Shown in pieces: positions 15,871-18,377 of a stretch of 18,377 nt of DNA. The notes under the pieces were generated by a model that saw only the letters and a program-made list of their open reading frames with translations, was not told the origin of the DNA and made no database searches. Every line of letters starts with the position of its first letter. The stretch's first letter is position 1. The stretch comes from JAQVWU01 sp964628455 (lineage in GTDB: Bacteria > Bacillota > Clostridia > Oscillospirales > CAG-272): assembly GCA_964628455.1 (NCBI GenBank), contig CAZVPD010000070.1:1-18377 (forward strand), given 5' to 3'. The position numbers were made by a program, and so were the translations under genes.

Positions 15871-17346
15871 ATGCTGAAAAGAACAACGGCATTGTTGTTG
15901 CTCGTATTGTTGTCCGTGTCCTGGGGATGCGCCTCAAAAGGACCGTCTGAGGAAGACGCCGGAACGGCGGCCGTCACGGCCGGAGAAACGCAGGCCGTTA
16001 CGGAGGACACCCGGATTTATCCGGACCTGCCGGACGTAAAATACGGCGGCGCGGAGATTTTCATACTCGGCACGAGCGAGGCGTACGGGTCCGGCTATTA
16101 CAGGACCACCGATGTGTATGCCGAAAAGATGAACGGCGAGCCCTTTAACGATGCGGTGTATGCCCGCAACCGGGCCGTCGAGGAGAAGTACGACATCAAA
16201 ATAGCCTACAGCGACAGCGACGACGTGCAGAGTTCGGTCATGAAAGCGGTTTCGGCGGGCGATTTCCTGTGCGACCTCGCTTTCGGCTCCTGGGGCAACA
16301 TGGTTCAGCTCGGATCGAAAAAGTTCCTGACCGACCTTTCGGGTGTAAATTATATCGACCTCGAAAAGCCCTGGTGGGACGGCAATGTCATCACAAATAC
16401 GGCGGTTGCCAAAAAAGTCTACTATGCCACGGGGGAACTGAGCACGCTGGACAACAGCTGCACCCGGATGGTCTATTTCAACAAGAAAATGGTTGAAGAT
16501 TATTCCCTCGATGTGCCGTATGAACTGGTCGGATCAGACAGCTGGACGCTGGACAATTATATCAGAATGGCGAAAAGCGTCTACACGGACCTCAACGGCG
16601 ACGGCGCCGCCAACGAAGGCGATATATTCGGCTCTTTCCGCGAAGACGGATACTACGATTTCCTGTTCATCGGCTGCGGCATGGATTATGTCCGGCTGGA
16701 CGGCGAAGGCCGTCCCGTGATCACCTTTCTCGAAGACCGGACGTTCGCGCTGACCGATAAGATTTTCGGCTTTCTTTATGATGAGAAAGCCTGCGTCGAC
16801 ATCAACAAATTAAAAGTCACGAAGGATTTTACGAATCCGTATGCGTATGCCCGTTCGCTGTTCGCGGGCGATCTGCTTTTGTTTACCATAGGCGGACCTC
16901 TCGTGATCGGCGAATTCCGCAATATGGAGAGCGATTTCGGCATCGTTCCGCTGCCCAAATACGGTCCCGAACAGGAAAAATACCACACGTATGTCGACGC
17001 CGGAACCAATATGATCGGGATCCCGGTCACCGTTTCCGACATTGAATGCACGGGCGTGGTCACGGAAGCCATGGCCGCCGAATCGATGGCCGTCGTCACC
17101 CCCGTTTACAATGAGATCCTGCTGAAACGAAAATATTCGAGGGACAACGAGAGCGAAGCCATGCTCGACGTCATCAACGGTTCGCGCGTTTTCAGCCTCA
17201 AGGTCGTTCAGGACATCGGCGGCATTTCCGGCATCATGGGAAAAGCCTACGCCAAAAAGACGAAGCCCGCCCTCTCCGACTTTGAAGCCGTCAGGGAAGC
17301 CTCCGAAGCGAAGCTCGAAAAGATCTGGCTCGAATACGCGGAATAG
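15871..17346 (+). CDS. Extracellular solute-binding lipoprotein, third copy
   Basis: 491 residues. The signal peptide ends Ser-Trp-Gly-Cys (lipid Cys20), followed by an Ala/Thr/Glu-rich linker to about residue 50. It shares the family layout of the two minus-strand proteins: Tyr-Ala-Arg-Asn-Arg-Ala-Val-Glu-Glu (97-105), Lys-Pro-Trp-Trp (166-169), Tyr-Phe-Asn-Lys (202-205), Phe-Gly-Ile-Val-Pro-Leu-Pro-Lys (about 356-363). It is more distant and lacks their vicinal Cys pair. A calcium-type loop at 240-251 has Asp1, Asn3, Asp5, Asn9 and Asp12. A GAGG Shine-Dalgarno lies nine bases before the ATG. It is last in the operon, 41 bp after the ABC-2 permease, and a terminator follows. A binding lipoprotein next to an exporter-type permease is not a standard importer, so it either serves another permease or captures something linked to the exported product. 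Confidence 0.87.
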   Translation: MLKRTTALLLLVLLSVSWGCASKGPSEEDAGTAAVTAGETQAVTEDTRIYPDLPDVKYGGAEIFILGTSEAYGSGYYRTTDVYAEKMNGEPFNDAVYARNRAVEEKYDIKIAYSDSDDVQSSVMKAVSAGDFLCDLAFGSWGNMVQLGSKKFLTDLSGVNYIDLEKPWWDGNVITNTAVAKKVYYATGELSTLDNSCTRMVYFNKKMVEDYSLDVPYELVGSDSWTLDNYIRMAKSVYTDLNGDGAANEGDIFGSFREDGYYDFLFIGCGMDYVRLDGEGRPVITFLEDRTFALTDKIFGFLYDEKACVDINKLKVTKDFTNPYAYARSLFAGDLLLFTIGGPLVIGEFRNMESDFGIVPLPKYGPEQEKYHTYVDAGTNMIGIPVTVSDIECTGVVTEAMAAESMAVVTPVYNEILLKRKYSRDNESEAMLDVINGSRVFSLKVVQDIGGISGIMGKAYAKKTKPALSDFEAVREASEAKLEKIWLEYAE

Positions 17347-17371
17347 AGCAAAAAAACCGAAGGAAACCAAA

Positions 17372-17409
17372 AGCACCTCGCATCGGGTCGGATGCGAAGT
17401 GCTTTTTTT
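17372..17409 (+). terminator. Rho-independent terminator of the five-gene operon
   Basis: A 13-base stem (17372-17384 with 17391-17403, one imperfect pair), 6-base loop GGGTCG, and seven Ts. It begins 25 bases after the lipoprotein stop. Read on the minus strand the stem is followed by TTTTGG, so it may also end the converging permease gene. The same hairpin without its outer left arm recurs at 17538-17569. Confidence 0.92.
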
Positions 17410-17527
17410 CGGCGGCGGCGGCGAAGCATGCTTTGCGGGGTCTGTGAGATCGCTCTGCATAAATATCACAGGTTTTTGGTGTTGTTTTTAAAAACAACGA
17501 TGCCGGAAATAAAGAAAACGAGGGCTG
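17378..17527. repeat. Gap-flanking near-duplicate, left copy (150 bp)
   Basis: Aligned by eye with 17538-17675: 131 of 138 shared columns are identical, plus a 3-bp and a 9-bp stretch present only here. Both copies hold the terminator hairpin and the C-terminus of the same minus-strand permease. The copy ends exactly at the N run. Confidence 0.9.
17466..17527 (-). CDS. C-terminal end of an ABC-2 permease, cut by the gap
   Basis: On the minus strand, the last 20 codons and TGA (17466-17468) of a permease are readable. They match the C-terminus of the gene at 17614-18377 except Lys-Asn in place of Glu-Lys five to six residues before the final Leu. The upstream part is lost in the N run. It is either a second, tandem permease gene or a strain variant of the same gene placed twice by scaffolding. 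Confidence 0.6.
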
Positions 17528-17537
17528 NNNNNNNNNN
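17528..17537. other. Assembly gap, 10 Ns
   Basis: Ten undetermined bases between the two near-identical segments. The round number suggests a placeholder, so the true distance is unknown and could be negative if the flanks overlap. Confidence 0.97.
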
Positions 17538-17675
17538 TCGCATCGGGTCGGATGCGAAGTGCTTTTTTTCGGCGGTGGCGAAGCATGCTTTGCGGGATCG
17601 TTCTGCGTAAAAATCACAGGTTTTTGGTGTTTTTTTCGAAAACAACGATGCCGGAAATAAAGAAAACGAGGGCTG
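17538..17675. repeat. Gap-flanking near-duplicate, right copy (138 bp)
   Basis: Counterpart of 17378-17527, with seven substitutions and two deletions relative to it. It starts inside the terminator hairpin at the gap edge and ends within the permease coding sequence, after which the sequence continues uniquely. Confidence 0.9.
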
Positions 17676-18377
17676 ACAGGATCAGAACAGGAGCACCGTT
17701 TGTGAATGTGATCAGAGCGTCTCCGTATAGTCGGGACGTTGTTCCGTCCATGACCGACGTGATGTTAAAGTATGAGAACGGAGACAGGTGCGCGGCTCCT
17801 CCCGTTAATCCGCCCGACGACAGGAGATAAAACAGAAAGATCAGAACGGTGGCTGCCGAAAAAGCCGCGGGAGTGTTTTTCATTAAGGATGAGATAAAAA
17901 ACGTCAGGGATATCACAAAACTCAAAAGCAAAAAAAGGAGGATAAAACTCAGCATGAGAAACCGGACCGCGGGTAGGACGGAGGAGGCACCGTTATAATA
18001 GATATACGGATAATTGTACGGAAGTCTCCCCTTTATCACAGTCATAATAAAATAAAGGAGTATAAAAAACAGTGAATAAAACGAACCGGTAAACAAAAAA
18101 GCGGAGATGATTTTACTCAGGAACAGTTTGCTTTTTTCCAGAGGCTGAGTAAACAGCAGGTAGCATGTTTTACTGTCGAATTCCGATGTGATCACATCGG
18201 CGCACAGAACGACGGTGATCATTACGGTCAGCATTGCGGGATATCCCAGCAACAGGATGACTGCGTTATCGGCTTTTACGGAAGCCTGTTCGTTGATTTC
18301 CTCTATTTTATATGCATTTAAACTATAACTTTTAATAGTTAGGTACATGCTAGAGTTAAAGCACGTAAAAAAAGCAG
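17614..18377 (-). CDS. ABC-2 type permease, 5' end beyond the window
   Basis: The minus-strand frame stays open to the window edge, so the gene is truncated at its start. The ATG at 18346-18348 has no Shine-Dalgarno, and the residues before it (Ala-Phe-Phe-Thr-Cys-Phe-Asn-Ser-Ser) look like the end of a first membrane segment. The visible part has an outside loop rich in polar residues, then about five membrane segments. Ser-Glu-Phe-Asp-Ser-Lys-Thr-Cys-Tyr-Leu-Leu-Phe-Thr-Gln-Pro is the ABC-2/NatB-type cytoplasmic coupling motif. The matching ATPase gene would lie to the right, outside the window. Hand counts of several lines give about 32-57% G+C, well below the five-gene operon to the left. 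It converges on the lipoprotein operon, with the terminator hairpin between. Substrate unknown. Confidence 0.82.
   Translation of the reverse strand, partial: AFFTCFNSSMYLTIKSYSLNAYKIEEINEQASVKADNAVILLLGYPAMLTVMITVVLCADVITSEFDSKTCYLLFTQPLEKSKLFLSKIISAFLFTGSFYSLFFILLYFIMTVIKGRLPYNYPYIYYNGASSVLPAVRFLMLSFILLFLLLSFVISLTFFISSLMKNTPAAFSAATVLIFLFYLLSSGGLTGGAAHLSPFSYFNITSVMDGTTSRLYGDALITFTNGAPVLILSALVFFISGIVVFEKNTKNL

Noticed and set aside
18346..18348. ATG as the start of the right-edge permease
   Set aside because: No Shine-Dalgarno, and the hydrophobic residues before it in frame look like the first membrane segment.

Overview
The window looks like a scaffold from an uncultured Clostridia (Bacillota), probably a gut-type metagenomic assembly. 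Evidence: clear Shine-Dalgarno sites (GGAGG, AGGGGG), frequent TTG/GTG starts, short lipoprotein signal peptides, Clostridia-type families (DUF368, extracellular solute-binding lipoproteins, PAS/GAF/GGDEF/HD hybrids), AT-rich promoters between GC-rich genes, and a run of exactly 10 Ns. Lower taxonomy cannot be resolved from sequence alone.

Left edge (1-1720). A 5'-truncated RloB-like gene, a family linked to restriction and abortive-infection loci, runs in from the left. It converges within 9 bp on a minus-strand DUF368 membrane protein, a probable polyprenyl-phosphate transporter, which has its own near-consensus promoter.

Minus-strand operon (7898 down to 1651). One promoter drives a NUDIX hydrolase (TTG start), an 884-residue double beta-helix lipoprotein with a GH110-like signature (its start overlaps the NUDIX stop by 11 bp), and two tandem paralogous solute-binding lipoproteins. 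A hairpin terminator closes it. No sugar-ABC permease or ATPase is present. The set reads as surface glycan handling, but the substrate is unknown.

Centre (7837-10960). A 252-bp divergent promoter region separates that operon from a monocistronic signalling gene: signal peptide, outside PAS, TM, PAS, GAF, PAS, GGDEF with an intact I-site, and HD-GYP-like domain. It ends in a strong terminator.

Plus-strand operon (11012-17409). A promoter of the same form as those upstream drives five genes: a phosphoenolpyruvate-utilising/rifampin-phosphotransferase-like enzyme, a divergent PlsY-like membrane acyltransferase (10-bp overlap), an ABC ATPase (4 bp away), an ABC-2 permease and a third solute-binding lipoprotein, then a terminator. 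Overlaps and tight spacing suggest co-expression. The enzyme/PlsY-like pair next to an exporter is the best candidate here for an undescribed system, perhaps making and exporting a modified lipid or small molecule.

Right edge (17378-18377). A 10-N gap sits between two ~95% identical copies of a 138-150 bp segment. Each carries the terminator and the C-terminus of the same minus-strand ABC-2 permease. This is either a collapsed strain-variant join or a real tandem permease duplication. The permease has visibly lower GC than its neighbours and is truncated at the window edge.

No tRNA, rRNA, CRISPR array, insertion sequence or integrase was seen.
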